Source of the DNA: an uncultured Tateyamaria sp.
Lineage (GTDB): Bacteria > Pseudomonadota > Alphaproteobacteria > Rhodobacterales > Rhodobacteraceae
Assembly: GCF_947488715.1 (NCBI RefSeq)
Contig: NZ_CANLAG010000006.1
Location: 182,001 to 246,000, forward strand
Reading direction: 5' to 3'
Length of the DNA stretch: 64,000 bases
Part shown: positions 16,509 through 26,186 of the stretch, piece after piece
How the letters are laid out: the number at the start of each line of letters is the position of its first letter
Numbering within the stretch: the stretch's first letter is position 1
Program-made: the position numbers and the translations under genes
Notes under the pieces: model-generated
The model's database searches: none
What the model was told of the DNA's origin: nothing
What the model saw: only the letters and a program-made list of their open reading frames with translations

Positions 16509-18692
16509 TTAGCGGTCTGACCCGGACGGATACCGGTTGGTGTTGTCCGGGTTCGGCGCACCACCGCCCAGAATATCGCGGATCAGGAATTCGATGATGC
16601 CCTCGGTCGTGCGCGGCGGTTCGGTCCGTTGCGTCGGCGCAGGTGCCGTACGCGTGGCCCCCTCGGGCGGGCGCATCGGCAGCGGACGCGCGGGCAGGCC
16701 ATCATGCACCCGCAACATCGTCTCGCGCCAGATCTCTGCGGGCAGACCACCACCCGTCACCCCGGTGAGCGGCGTGTTATCGTCATAGCCCATCCAGACA
16801 CCCGCCACATAATCAGCGGTAAAGCCGATGAACCACGCATCGCGTGCGGCTTGGGTCGTGCCAGTCTTGCCCGCGATTTCGCGGCCGCCAAATTTCGCGC
16901 GCTGGCCCGTGCCCTGGCTGACGACCTTTTCCATCATCCAGATCAACTGGGCGGCGGCACCGTCCTGGATCACGCGTTCGCCAATGCCGCCACCGCTGCC
17001 CATCAGCGGCTCGGCGTCGCCTTTGAGGCGCAGATCGACAAGACCGTAGGGCGTCACCGATGAGCCACCATTGAGGATACCAGCATAGGCCCCGGTCATT
17101 TCAAGCAACGTGCTTTCGGATGCGCCCAGCGCAAGTGCAGGCCCAGCGGCCAGATCGCTTTCGATGCCAAAATCGCTGGCCACACGGCGCACCAGATCAC
17201 GCCCGACACTTTCAGATATTTTCACGGCCGGGATGTTGAGCGAATCCTTGAGCGCATCGGTCAACGTCACGCGCCCCTTGTAGTCGTTGGTATAGTTGCG
17301 CGGCGACCAGGGCCCCGAGCCGGGGATGTTGATCGTCATCGGGCTGTCATCCACGGTGTCCAGCGGCGAATAGCCCAATTCCAGCGCAGCAGCATAGACA
17401 AAGGGTTTGAATGCGGATCCGGTCTGGCGCTCGGCCTGAATGGCGCGGTTGAACACGCCCGAGACGCGGGTTTCGCGCCCACCGACCATGGCACGCACTG
17501 CACCGTCCGCGCCCATGACCACAATCGCGGCCTGCGCCTTGGAGCCTTTGCGGACCTTGTTTTCAAACACGTCGATCAGCGCCTCTTCGGCGGCGCGTTG
17601 CAGGCGTTGGTCAAGGGTGGTGCGGATCACCACGTCTTCGGTGGTGTTGCGGGTGAAAAATTCGGGACCGGTCGACATGACCCAATCGGCAAAATAGCCG
17701 CCCGCTTTGCGCCGAGCGGCAGAGGACAGTGTGGCGGGGTTTTGCTGTGCTTGCGCGACGTCCGCGTCCGACAGGTATCCCTGTTCGCCCATCAGCCGCA
17801 GCACAGTCGCCGCGCGATCCTGAGATCGTTTGAGGTCAGATGTCGGGGCCATGCGGGACGGCGCGGTCAACAGACCGGCAATCATCGCCCCCTCCGCCGC
17901 GCTGAGCGCAGAGGCGGGTTTGCCGAAATACCGCTGTGCGGCGGCCTCTGCCCCATAGGCACCGCCGCCCATGTAGGCGCGGTTGAGGTAGATCGACAGG
18001 ATTTCATCCTTGGAATACTTGACCTCCATGGCGAGGGCATAGATCGCTTCCTTGGCCTTGCGTTGCAGCGATCCCCGGCGGCAATCGGCGACATAGGCGG
18101 CTTCGGATTTCCATTCGGACGGGTCGTATTCCACGCCGAGGCACAAGAGTTTCGCCGTCTGCTGGGTGATGGTCGACCCACCGTGTCCCTGCAGGGCGCC
18201 ACGCCCCTCGCTGAGATTGATACGCACCGCGCTGGCGATGCCGCGCGGGCTGACGCCGAAATGACGGTAGAACCGCTTGTCCTCGGTGGCGACAACGGCG
18301 TTCTTGAGGTCTTTGGACACCGATTGCGCCGTCACCGCGCCGCCAAACTGGTCACCACGCCAAGCGTATACCTTGCCCTCTTGATCGAGCAAGGTGACGG
18401 ACCCGCGCGCCCGTCCGTCGAGCAGTTGGGTCACATTCGGCAGGGTGGTCCAGAAATATCCAACCGCAAGTGCGAGCACCAGAACTGCCACGGCAGAGAC
18501 ACGCCAGGTGATCACCCACACCAGACGCAGCACCCAGCGCAGCGCACGCATGAGCAGACCGCCCTTTTTCCTGGGCGATGCCTTGCGTTTGCGAACGGGT
18601 TTCTTCGCCTTGGAGGCGGTTGGTTTGGCGGGTTTGGACGCATAGCGCCGATCCGCAACCAAAGGGCGTTTGCCCTTTTTTGAATCACTCAT
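16509..18692 (-). CDS. mrcA: Penicillin-binding protein 1A (transglycosylase/transpeptidase)
   Basis: Class A PBP of 727 aa. A basic 50-residue tail precedes one membrane helix (about 58-82). The GT51 domain has EDKRFYRHFG (catalytic Glu137) and GHGGSTITQQTAK (169-181). The transpeptidase domain has SxxK at S426-K429 (GSAFKPF), SLN at 484-486 and KTG at 609-611. The C-terminus is Pro/Thr-rich. It polymerises and cross-links peptidoglycan. Convergent with mlaC (5-bp gap) and divergent from glnK. Confidence 0.93.
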   Translation of the reverse strand: MSDSKKGKRPLVADRRYASKPAKPTASKAKKPVRKRKASPRKKGGLLMRALRWVLRLVWVITWRVSAVAVLVLALAVGYFWTTLPNVTQLLDGRARGSVTLLDQEGKVYAWRGDQFGGAVTAQSVSKDLKNAVVATEDKRFYRHFGVSPRGIASAVRINLSEGRGALQGHGGSTITQQTAKLLCLGVEYDPSEWKSEAAYVADCRRGSLQRKAKEAIYALAMEVKYSKDEILSIYLNRAYMGGGAYGAEAAAQRYFGKPASALSAAEGAMIAGLLTAPSRMAPTSDLKRSQDRAATVLRLMGEQGYLSDADVAQAQQNPATLSSAARRKAGGYFADWVMSTGPEFFTRNTTEDVVIRTTLDQRLQRAAEEALIDVFENKVRKGSKAQAAIVVMGADGAVRAMVGGRETRVSGVFNRAIQAERQTGSAFKPFVYAAALELGYSPLDTVDDSPMTINIPGSGPWSPRNYTNDYKGRVTLTDALKDSLNIPAVKISESVGRDLVRRVASDFGIESDLAAGPALALGASESTLLEMTGAYAGILNGGSSVTPYGLVDLRLKGDAEPLMGSGGGIGERVIQDGAAAQLIWMMEKVVSQGTGQRAKFGGREIAGKTGTTQAARDAWFIGFTADYVAGVWMGYDDNTPLTGVTGGGLPAEIWRETMLRVHDGLPARPLPMRPPEGATRTAPAPTQRTEPPRTTEGIIEFLIRDILGGGAPNPDNTNRYPSGSDR

Positions 18693-18785
18693 ACTCGACC
18701 CCTGCCCGGCCTTTTGTTTGGCTCATCATATCCCGTTTGCCCCGCATTGCCACGCCCCGCGCACCGGTGAATTTCGATTCTTAAC

Positions 18786-19282
<497 letters not shown>

Positions 19283-19309
19283 GCGCAGTATCAAAGGGAA
19301 AAACGGACA

Positions 19310-20620
19310 ATGAAACCTATCAAATCTCTCCTCGTTGGCGCGGGACTGACCGTTCTGCCGACGCTGGCGCTGGCACAGGATGCTGCACCGGGCTTTGACG
19401 AGATCGGCCCATACATCATGACCACCCTGCTGTTCTGCATGGCTGGTTTCCTCGTGTTCTTCATGGCGGCTGGCTTTGCCATGCTCGAAGGCGGTCTGGT
19501 GCGGTCCAAGAACGTGACCATGCAGATGACCAAGAACATCGCGCTCTTTTCGATCGCGGCGATCATGTACTGGCTGGTCGGCTTCAACACGATGTACCCC
19601 GGCGACTTCAACGGCTTTTTCGCTATTGGTGGCTGGACCGTTCTGGACCCGGTTGGCGTGAGTGCCGCCGATGCCGCGCTTGATTACGCGTCGGTTGGTT
19701 CTGACTTCTTCTTCCAGCTGGTGTTTGTGGCCGCAACTGCGTCCATCGTATCCGGCGTTCTGGCCGAGCGGATCAAGCTCTGGCCCTTCCTGGTCTTTGT
19801 CGTTGTTCTCACAGGCTTTATGTACCCGATTTCCGGGTCCTGGCAGTGGGGCGGCGGTTGGTTGTCCGAGATGGGCTTCTCCGACTTTGCCGGTTCGACT
19901 GTTGTGCACTCTGTGGGTGGCTGGGCCGCTCTGGCTGGCGCCATCGTGCTGGGTCCGCGTCTGGGCAAGTACAAGGACGGCAAGGTTGTTCCAATGCCCG
20001 GTTCGAACCTGGCGCTCGCCACTTTGGGTACGTTCATCCTGTGGCTGGGTTGGTTCGGCTTTAACGGTGGTTCGCAGCTTGCGATGGGCACCGTGGGCGA
20101 CGTATCTGACGTGTCGCGCATCTTTGCCAACACCAACATGGCGGCGGCAGCCGGTGCGATTGCTGCACTGATCCTGACGCAGATCCTGTACAAGAAACCT
20201 GACTTGACCATGGTGCTGAACGGCGCGCTGGCCGGTCTGGTGTCGATCACCGCAAGCCCGCTTGACCCCTCGTTGTTTGGTGCGCTGTGGATCGGTGCCG
20301 TGGGTGGTGTGATCGTGGTCTTTACCGTGCCGCTGCTGGACAAGTTCAAGATCGACGATGTTGTTGGCGCCATCCCGGTTCACCTGTTCGCAGGCATCTG
20401 GGGCACCATTGCCGTTGTCTTCTACCAGGAGGGCGCAAGCCTGATCACACAGCTGATCGGTATCGTGGCTTACGGCGCATTCACATTCGTCGCCTCGCTG
20501 GTGATCTGGGTCATCCTCAAGGCTGTCATGGGCATCCGTGTCAGCGAAGAGGACGAGATCAACGGTCTGGATATGTCCGAGCTGGGCATGGAAGCGTACC
20601 CCGAATTCTCGAAAGGCTGA
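19310..20620 (+). CDS. amtB: Ammonium transporter
   Basis: Trimeric ammonium channel of 436 aa. A cleavable signal peptide (about 1-23, ending LALAQ) is followed by eleven membrane segments. Amt landmarks include AGFAMLEGGLVRSKNVTMQMTKNI, DFAGSTVVHSVGGWAALAGAIVLGPR (with the first pore His), and IDDVVGAIPVHLFAGIWGTIAV (second pore His). It forms an operon with glnK, its direct regulator, and ends at a strong terminator. Confidence 0.95.
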   Translation: MKPIKSLLVGAGLTVLPTLALAQDAAPGFDEIGPYIMTTLLFCMAGFLVFFMAAGFAMLEGGLVRSKNVTMQMTKNIALFSIAAIMYWLVGFNTMYPGDFNGFFAIGGWTVLDPVGVSAADAALDYASVGSDFFFQLVFVAATASIVSGVLAERIKLWPFLVFVVVLTGFMYPISGSWQWGGGWLSEMGFSDFAGSTVVHSVGGWAALAGAIVLGPRLGKYKDGKVVPMPGSNLALATLGTFILWLGWFGFNGGSQLAMGTVGDVSDVSRIFANTNMAAAAGAIAALILTQILYKKPDLTMVLNGALAGLVSITASPLDPSLFGALWIGAVGGVIVVFTVPLLDKFKIDDVVGAIPVHLFAGIWGTIAVVFYQEGASLITQLIGIVAYGAFTFVASLVIWVILKAVMGIRVSEEDEINGLDMSELGMEAYPEFSKG

Positions 20621-20654
20621 GGCTCCTTCCTCTCAGACAACAAGAGAACCAACT

Positions 20655-20680
20655 GGCCGGGCAATTTGCCCGGCCTTTTT
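20655..20680 (+). terminator. Rho-independent terminator of glnK-amtB
   Basis: GGCCGGGCAA (20655-20664), one-base loop T, TTGCCCGGCC (20666-20675), then TTTTT. The 10-bp stem, effectively with a 3-5 base loop, starts 34 bases after the amtB stop. Confidence 0.92.
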
Positions 20681-20773
20681 CGTTTGTGAAGGGTGCGTGC
20701 AGTGCATTAACCTGTCGGCGCAACAGGTCACAGACAAGGGTGGCGGAGCGCAAAAACGTGCAGAACGAGGCCG

Positions 20774-20860
20774 AAACTGTACAGTTTTGACCGCATGTTT
20801 TTTGTCAGGATCGGGCCATTTCAGGAAACTGCGCAGTTTGACCCGCAAACTGTACAGTTT
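20774..20860. promoter_or_regulatory. Three operator-like palindromes in a gene-free gap
   Basis: AAACTGTACAGTTT occurs at 20774-20787 and 20847-20860, and AAACTGCGCAGTTT at 20826-20839. Each is a perfect 14-bp palindrome. Starts are 52 and 21 bp apart, close to five and two helical turns, so all three would face the same way. They lie in the 379-bp gap (20621-20999) between two converging genes, where no known promoter is needed. Apart from the amtB terminator and the hairpin at 20976, I see no credible gene in the gap. Confidence 0.6.
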
Positions 20861-20975
20861 GCCGGACGCCCGTGGACAGTCGGGTTAACGCCCCGCCCAA
20901 AGCCCAAAGATTCAGCGTTCTTTACCCGTTGGTAACGGACAAATCCTGAACGCCACGCATGTTTTTGGGGTGTAG

Positions 20976-20994
20976 GGTGGGCATTCTGCCCACC
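20976..20994. repeat. GGTGGGC hairpin (19-bp class) at the rpiB 3' end
   Basis: GGTGGGCA-TTC-TGCCCACC is a perfect 8-bp stem preceded by TGTAG. A relative at 41135-41153 has the same arms. It lies 5 bases beyond the rpiB stop, between converging genes. Confidence 0.6.
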
Positions 20995-20999
20995 TTGCC

Positions 21000-21440
21000 T
21001 CAGGCGCCTGCGGGTTCGATCATGTCCACGCGGGTGGCGTGGCGGCCACCCTCGAAATCGGTGGTCAGGAATGCATCGACAATGGCCATGGCGGCCACGT
21101 CACCCACAATCCGCGCGCCGATGGCCAGCATGTTGGCATCGTTGTGCGCCCGGATCAGACCGGCGGACACCGGGTCAGAACAGGCACCGCAGCGGATGCC
21201 CGGCACCTTGTTCGCCGCCATCATGATGCCCTGCCCCGTGCCACAGAGGACAATCCCGAGATCGCAGTCGCCCGAGGCGACGTGTTGCGCCGCCGCCTGA
21301 CCATGCAGGGGGTAGTGCGTGCTTTCTGTCGTGGTGGGGCCGATGTCGACCACCGTGTGGCCGCGTTCCGCCACGTGGGCCGCAACGGCCTGTCGCAGGT
21401 CGATGGCGGCGTGGTCGCTGGAAAGAACGATGCGCGCCAT
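21000..21440 (-). CDS. rpiB: Ribose 5-phosphate isomerase B
   Basis: Interconverts ribose 5-phosphate and ribulose 5-phosphate, 146 aa. The RpiB/LacAB fold is marked by the N-terminal LSSDHAA (substrate-binding Asp9-His10) and by LCGTGQGIMM with catalytic Cys66. Rhodobacterales often use RpiB rather than RpiA. It starts 2 bases after the end of the upstream aminotransferase, in a run with sseA. Confidence 0.94.
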   Translation of the reverse strand: MARIVLSSDHAAIDLRQAVAAHVAERGHTVVDIGPTTTESTHYPLHGQAAAQHVASGDCDLGIVLCGTGQGIMMAANKVPGIRCGACSDPVSAGLIRAHNDANMLAIGARIVGDVAAMAIVDAFLTTDFEGGRHATRVDMIEPAGA

Positions 21441-21442
21441 GG

Positions 21443-22624
21443 TCAGGCACCGGCCTTGACGATGGCGTCGGCCAGAATCGGCACGGTTTGCGCGTTCAGA
21501 CCGGCGATGTTCATGCGGCTGTCGCCGACCATGTAGATGCCGGAGTCTGTGCGCATTTTCTCGACCAGATCGGACGACGCGCCGAGACGCGAGAACATGC
21601 CCCGGTGCTCGGCGAGAAAGCCGAAGCGGTTGGAGCCGGAGCGGGTCTCAAGCTCCTTGGCCAGTTGTTCGCGCAGGGTGAGCATGCCTGTGCGCATCTC
21701 TTCGAGTTCGGCCATCCAGTCGGCGCGCAGGGCGTCGTCGTTCAGGATCATGGTCACCAGACGCGCGCCGTGATCGGGCGGAAAGCTGTAGTTCTGGCGG
21801 TTGAGGAAGTTGAGCGTGCCTTGGGCCACCGCCTTGTCCGTGCCGTTTGCGACCAGCATCAGGATGCCGGTGCGCTCGCGGTAGATGCCGAAGTTCTTGG
21901 AGCAGCTGGCCGCGATCAGGCATTCAGGCACAGCGGCCGCAACAGCGCGTGTCGCTGCGGCATCCGCGTCCAGCCCGTCGCCAAAGCCCTGATAGGCGAT
22001 GTCGATCATCGGCGTGGCCCCGGTGTCGTGCAGAACCTCGATCACTGCGTCCCATTGCGGGCCGGTCAGGTTGGCCCCCGTCGGGTTGTGGCAGCAGCCG
22101 TGCAGCAGGATCAGGTCGCCCTTTTTCGCGGTTTTGAGGTCCGCGATCATGCCGTCGAAATCCACGCCGCGGGTTTCGTCGTCAAAGTAGCGGTACATGA
22201 CCTTTTCCATGCCCAGATAGTCGAGGATGGACAGGTGGTTGGGCCATGTGGGGTTCGACACGAACACGCGCGCCTCCGGGTTGGACATGCGCGTCAGCTC
22301 GAACGCCTGCCGCACCGCGCCGGTGCCGCCCGGTGTGGCCACCGAGTGCACGGATGTGCGCGGCACTGCGTCGCCCAGCACCAGTTTCACCATCGCGTCG
22401 TTGAAATCAGGCGCACCGGCGAGGCCCACGTAGGTCTTGGTGTCCTGCGTTTCCCACAGTTTGTGTTCCGCCGCCTTGATCGCGCGCATCACCGGTGTGT
22501 TGCCGCTGGCGTCCTTGTAGACGCCCACGCCAAGGTCGACTTTGTCCGTGCGCGTGTCCTCGCGGTACATCTGCATCAGCATCAGGATGCCGTCGGGTTT
22601 CTGGGCGGTGAGGTGTTCGAACAT
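21443..22624 (-). CDS. tyrB: Aromatic/aspartate aminotransferase, class I-alpha
   Basis: PLP enzyme of 393 aa that moves amino groups between aspartate or aromatic amino acids and 2-oxo acids. The AspC/TyrB subgroup is clear from LGVGVYKDASGNTPVMRAI, LLHGCCHNPTGANL, Asp208-Tyr211 (IDIAYQGF) and PLP Lys243 in SCSKNFGIYRERTG. The ATG at 22624 gives the family N-terminus MFEHL and overlaps the sseA stop. AspC versus TyrB preference cannot be told from this reading. Confidence 0.88.
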   Translation of the reverse strand: MFEHLTAQKPDGILMLMQMYREDTRTDKVDLGVGVYKDASGNTPVMRAIKAAEHKLWETQDTKTYVGLAGAPDFNDAMVKLVLGDAVPRTSVHSVATPGGTGAVRQAFELTRMSNPEARVFVSNPTWPNHLSILDYLGMEKVMYRYFDDETRGVDFDGMIADLKTAKKGDLILLHGCCHNPTGANLTGPQWDAVIEVLHDTGATPMIDIAYQGFGDGLDADAAATRAVAAAVPECLIAASCSKNFGIYRERTGILMLVANGTDKAVAQGTLNFLNRQNYSFPPDHGARLVTMILNDDALRADWMAELEEMRTGMLTLREQLAKELETRSGSNRFGFLAEHRGMFSRLGASSDLVEKMRTDSGIYMVGDSRMNIAGLNAQTVPILADAIVKAGA

Positions 22625-23478
22625 CAGGCGTCTCCGGTTGCCACTGGTACGGTGGGGAACATCCCCCATTCGGTCCACGATCCGTCGTAGAGGGACCATT
22701 GGTCATGCCCCATCCGTTCCAGCGCGAGTGCGAGAATGGCCGCTGTGACGCCGGATCCGCAGCTGGTGATGATGGGTTTGTTCAGGTCGACGCCCGCCGC
22801 GTCGAAGATCGCGCGCGTGTCGGCGGGCGACTTCATCGTCTTGTCGTCGTTGAGCAGGGTTTCGTAATGCACATTGCGCGCGCCGGGGATGTGGCCTGCG
22901 CGCAGGCCCTCTCGGGGTTCGGGCGCATCGCCGCGGAACCGACCCGGCGCGCGGGCGTCCACGATCTGGGTGGAGCCCAACTTCGACGCCTGGCTGACCT
23001 GGGTCACGTCCCGCACGAGGTGGTTCTGAAAGCGCGCAGTCAGGTGGCGGTCCTTGATGACGGGGGGCATGTCTTCGACCGGATGGCCGTCGGCCTGCCA
23101 TTTGGGGAAACCACCATCGAGGACGGCCACGTCGCGGTGACCCATCAGGCGAAAGAGCCACCAGACGCGCGCGGCACTAAAGAGGCCCGCGCCGTCGTAG
23201 ACCACGATCTGGTGGCCGTCGCCCACGCCCATCGCGCGCATCCGCGACATGAACTTTTCCGGTGGAGGCGCCATGTGCGGCAGGTCCGAGCGCAGGTCGC
23301 TGATTTCGTCGATGTCAAAGAAACGCGCGCCGGGGATGTGGGCCGCGTCATACTCGGCCCGCGCATCGCGATCAGAGCCCGGCAGATACATGGACGCATC
23401 AAGGATGCGCAGATCGGGATCCTTGAGATGTGCGGCCAGCCAATCGGTCGATACAAGCGTTTTGGGATCGTCTGACAT
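22624..23478 (-). CDS. sseA: 3-mercaptopyruvate sulfurtransferase
   Basis: Two-domain rhodanese of 284 aa that moves sulfur from 3-mercaptopyruvate to thiol acceptors. The active loop in the second domain is CGSGVT with Cys240, the sequence that separates this enzyme from thiosulfate sulfurtransferase. The start at 23478 was chosen because GGAGG lies 8 bases upstream; a start at 23502 would add 8 residues without a ribosome site. Shares its stop with the aminotransferase start, a sensible pairing since transamination of cysteine makes mercaptopyruvate. Confidence 0.93.
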   Translation of the reverse strand: MSDDPKTLVSTDWLAAHLKDPDLRILDASMYLPGSDRDARAEYDAAHIPGARFFDIDEISDLRSDLPHMAPPPEKFMSRMRAMGVGDGHQIVVYDGAGLFSAARVWWLFRLMGHRDVAVLDGGFPKWQADGHPVEDMPPVIKDRHLTARFQNHLVRDVTQVSQASKLGSTQIVDARAPGRFRGDAPEPREGLRAGHIPGARNVHYETLLNDDKTMKSPADTRAIFDAAGVDLNKPIITSCGSGVTAAILALALERMGHDQWSLYDGSWTEWGMFPTVPVATGDA

Positions 23479-23548
23479 GGGGTGCCCCTCCGGCGGCGTC
23501 AAAAACGCCTTTGACTAACGCCGGAGGGGGATTGAAGCAAGGGTCGGC

Positions 23549-23818
23549 TTACTTGCCCAGTTGCGCACGCACGGCGCCCACAATGGCCAGCACAGCACCG
23601 CCCCCGATGCCGCCGCCTGCGACCTGAGACAGGATGCCCGCCAAGTCCATGCCGCCGCCCGCATTCGCGCCCAGCATGGACAGCACCGTGCCGCCGATAC
23701 CGCCGCCAACAATGCCGCTGAGCGAGTTGATGAGAACACCCTGATTGAGGTTCTTGAGCAGGCCGCCGGCGACGTTGCCGCCAACTGCACCCGAGATGAG
23801 GCCGATGATAAGCTCCAT
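23549..23818 (-). CDS. Small Gly-rich membrane protein with glycine-zipper repeats
   Basis: An 89-aa protein not tied to a named family. It is about one quarter glycine, with hydrophobic stretches IIGLISGAVGGNVAGGLL (3-20), LSGIVGGGIGGTVLSML (33-49) and VAGGGIGGGAVLAIVGAV (66-83). The GxxxG spacing suits packed membrane helices. No signal-peptide charge pattern is obvious. GGAAGAAC lies just before the ATG. It sits between smpB and sseA on the same strand but with gaps of about 70 and 145 bases. Confidence 0.7.
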   Translation of the reverse strand: MELIIGLISGAVGGNVAGGLLKNLNQGVLINSLSGIVGGGIGGTVLSMLGANAGGGMDLAGILSQVAGGGIGGGAVLAIVGAVRAQLGK

Positions 23819-23962
23819 GGGTTCTTCCTTTGATCGTTCAGGCGATTGTATGAACGCCGCGGCCTGCGCCTGATCCGCCAGCGGCGCAACAGACCTAGCC
23901 GGTCAAAGGGGGGAGGTATCAGGGGAAAGAGCGCGTTGTTTTCCCACGGGAAACCGCGCGTA

Positions 23963-24436
23963 TCAGCCCTGTTTGAGCAGGCGCTGCTTTTGGCGACCCC
24001 AGTCACGCTTGGCCGATGTGTCGCGCTTGTCGTGGTTCTTTTTGCCCTTGGCGATGCCGATTTTGATCTTGGCCATGCCCTTGTGGTTAAAGTAGAGCAC
24101 CAGCGGCACAAGGGTCATCCCCTTGCGCTGGGTCGCGTTCCACAGATTGCTGAGTTCCTTGCGGCTGACCAGCAATTTACGGCGGCGGCGTTCCTCGTGT
24201 TTGAACGATTTCGCCTGATCGTAGGGCGCGATGTAGCTGTTCACGAGCCACAGTTCACCATCCTCGACCGCCGCATAGCTTTCGGCGATGTTGGCCCCGC
24301 CCTTGCGCAGGGATTTGACCTCGGACCCTTCGAGAATGATACCGCATTCGATATCGTCCTCGATCGCATAATCGAAGCGCGCGCGCCGGTTTTCGGCGGC
24401 GATCTTGTAGTTTGGGTCTGATTTACCTTGGGCCAT
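23963..24436 (-). CDS. smpB: SsrA-binding protein SmpB
   Basis: Binds tmRNA and loads it onto stalled ribosomes for trans-translation, 157 aa. The family features are all present: [31 protein letters not shown], the central [30 protein letters not shown] and the basic tail [21 protein letters not shown], which docks in the mRNA channel. tmRNA itself is not in the window. Confidence 0.96.
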   Translation of the reverse strand: MAQGKSDPNYKIAAENRRARFDYAIEDDIECGIILEGSEVKSLRKGGANIAESYAAVEDGELWLVNSYIAPYDQAKSFKHEERRRRKLLVSRKELSNLWNATQRKGMTLVPLVLYFNHKGMAKIKIGIAKGKKNHDKRDTSAKRDWGRQKQRLLKQG

Positions 24437-24548
24437 GGCACGTGGATGTAGGGGCTTGGCCCCGTGCAGGCAAGGGCTGTGCGGCGTTCATGGATTCTTG
24501 GTCGTTGGGCCGGTAGGTTGCGCGCAACACATAAGGCGGAGCAGAGAG

Positions 24549-25220
24549 ATGCGGATTTGGTTGGTGCTGTTGGCATGCGTGGCCCTGTTGGGCTGCACCG
24601 AACCGGTGCCGTCATCGGGCAACGCGCGGATCATTGCGACGGGCGACAGCATGCTGGCGTGGAATGCCGGGTCGGGGCGGTCCGTCGTTGACGCATTGGA
24701 ACAGCAATTGGGCGCGCGCGTCGTGGACCGGTCGGTGATTGGCGCGCGGTATCACTATGTCCTGCCGATCAGCGGCAGCCTGGGCGTGCGCATTGGTGCG
24801 CAATATGTGTCCGGGCCGTGGGACTGGGCCGTGATGAACGGCGGCGGCAATGACCTGTGGCTTGGATGTGGGTGCGCCAAATGTGACGCGCAGTTGGATC
24901 GGCTGATTTCAGCGGATGGCGCGCGCGGCACAGTTGTCGACACGGTAACGCGCGCCCGCGCGGATGGCGCTCAGGTGGTGTATGTGGGGTATCTGCGCAC
25001 GCCGGGCAAACCGTCGCTGATCGACCATTGCCGCACCTGGGGGCAGAAATACGAGGCACGGTTGGCGCGCATGGCGGCGCGTGATGCCGGTGTGACGTTT
25101 GTCTCGATTGCCGATGTGGTCCCCGATGGGGACCTGAGTTTTCACGATGTGGACCGCATCCATCCATCACCCAAAGGCAGTGCCGCCATCGCCGCACGGA
25201 TTGCGGCGGTGATCAAGTAA
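24549..25220 (+). CDS. SGNH/GDSL hydrolase lipoprotein
   Basis: Probable envelope esterase of 223 aa. Lipoprotein signal LLACVALLGC with lipid Cys16. SGNH blocks are GDS (Ser34 in ATGDSMLAW), the Gly/Asn block NGGGNDLWLG, and the C-terminal DVDRIHPS supplying catalytic Asp-His. Four Cys in LGCGCAKC and HCR may form disulfides. The ATG at 24549 follows GGAGCAGAGAG. It is convergent with a sulfotransferase (5-bp gap) and could remove acyl groups from a surface glycan (inference). Confidence 0.82.
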   Translation: MRIWLVLLACVALLGCTEPVPSSGNARIIATGDSMLAWNAGSGRSVVDALEQQLGARVVDRSVIGARYHYVLPISGSLGVRIGAQYVSGPWDWAVMNGGGNDLWLGCGCAKCDAQLDRLISADGARGTVVDTVTRARADGAQVVYVGYLRTPGKPSLIDHCRTWGQKYEARLARMAARDAGVTFVSIADVVPDGDLSFHDVDRIHPSPKGSAAIAARIAAVIK

Positions 25221-25225
25221 CCGGG

Positions 25226-26044
25226 TCAGTCGCCCAGTTTCTTGTGCACTTCGTCCAGGTCGATCTCAGCAATGGGCATCTTGTTGCCCGGATTTTCGAA
25301 ATCGTATTTGAACAGGTCAAAGTCCCGTTTGAAAATCTCGTAGACAAGGTGCATCGACAGGTCGTCAAAGTAATCCTCGACCGGGTGCGCGCGCTTTGGC
25401 CCGTGCCCTTCGCTTTCGTTGAAGCGCGGGATGCCCGCGATATCGACGCTGTGCGGGGTTTCGATGGCCTGCATGACCTCTTCCATCCCCTCGTTGAACT
25501 TTTCCGTCCAGATGATTTTATCGTAGCGGCCACCGTTCACGATGAAGGTCGAGACGTGGCCCGACATGGCGGACCAGTGGATGTCGGGATCCATCGGGCG
25601 GCGCCAGCGGATGGTGTCGCGGGCAAAGAGCAGGAAGCGGCGGAACGACTGGACCTGGTCGAATTCCTGTTTCCCGTCGTCGCCGCCGACCTCGATCCCG
25701 TATTTTTGGATCAGCAGCGGCACGAGGTTGCCACGGTAGCGTTTGCCGTTGCGCTGGATGCCGCAAATCTTGTCAAAGAAGGACGACAGGATGCGCGTGT
25801 ACGGGTTGCGCACACAGGTAAAAGCATAACTGTTGTGCGCTTTGACGTTCTCGGTGATCACCGGCTGGCTGTCTTCGAGCGCCCATTTGTGCATGCCGCC
25901 CTGCGCGTCATGGATGTCGCCGTCAAAGAATTCACCATGGTCCGAGTAGAACATGATCTGACCAATGGTCGAGCAGGCGCACTTGGGCACCACGCGGTAG
26001 ACCACGCTTTCACTTTCCGTCATCCAGGTGCCAGGAAAACCCAT
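25226..26044 (-). CDS. Sulfotransferase family 2 protein
   Basis: A 272-aa PAPS-dependent sulfotransferase candidate. The 5'-phosphosulfate-binding motif is PKCACSTI (20-27), the form seen in carbohydrate sulfotransferases of the HNK-1/family 2 type. The 3'-phosphate-binding region is CVRNPYTRILSSFFDKI near 105-121. No signal peptide or membrane helix. The start is probably 26044 (MGFPGTW), but Met8 is also possible. It is divergent from a GT14-type glycosyltransferase, so a sulfated glycan product is suggested. Confidence 0.8.
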   Translation of the reverse strand: MGFPGTWMTESESVVYRVVPKCACSTIGQIMFYSDHGEFFDGDIHDAQGGMHKWALEDSQPVITENVKAHNSYAFTCVRNPYTRILSSFFDKICGIQRNGKRYRGNLVPLLIQKYGIEVGGDDGKQEFDQVQSFRRFLLFARDTIRWRRPMDPDIHWSAMSGHVSTFIVNGGRYDKIIWTEKFNEGMEEVMQAIETPHSVDIAGIPRFNESEGHGPKRAHPVEDYFDDLSMHLVYEIFKRDFDLFKYDFENPGNKMPIAEIDLDEVHKKLGD

Positions 26045-26186
26045 ACCACTCGTCCCTCATAACTTGCGCGGATTATCACACCGCGTTGGTGTCATGCAAA
26101 AAAGCAAAGAAAGCCTGTTTATTCAATCTCTCCTTAGCTTTATCTACGTAAACAATACGAGGTAAAGAGGCAGTTAAGTTTCCAGA

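Noticed and set aside
20681-20890. Short frames covering the palindromes
   Set aside because: Several short frames overlap in different phases, none with a ribosome site or protein-like composition.
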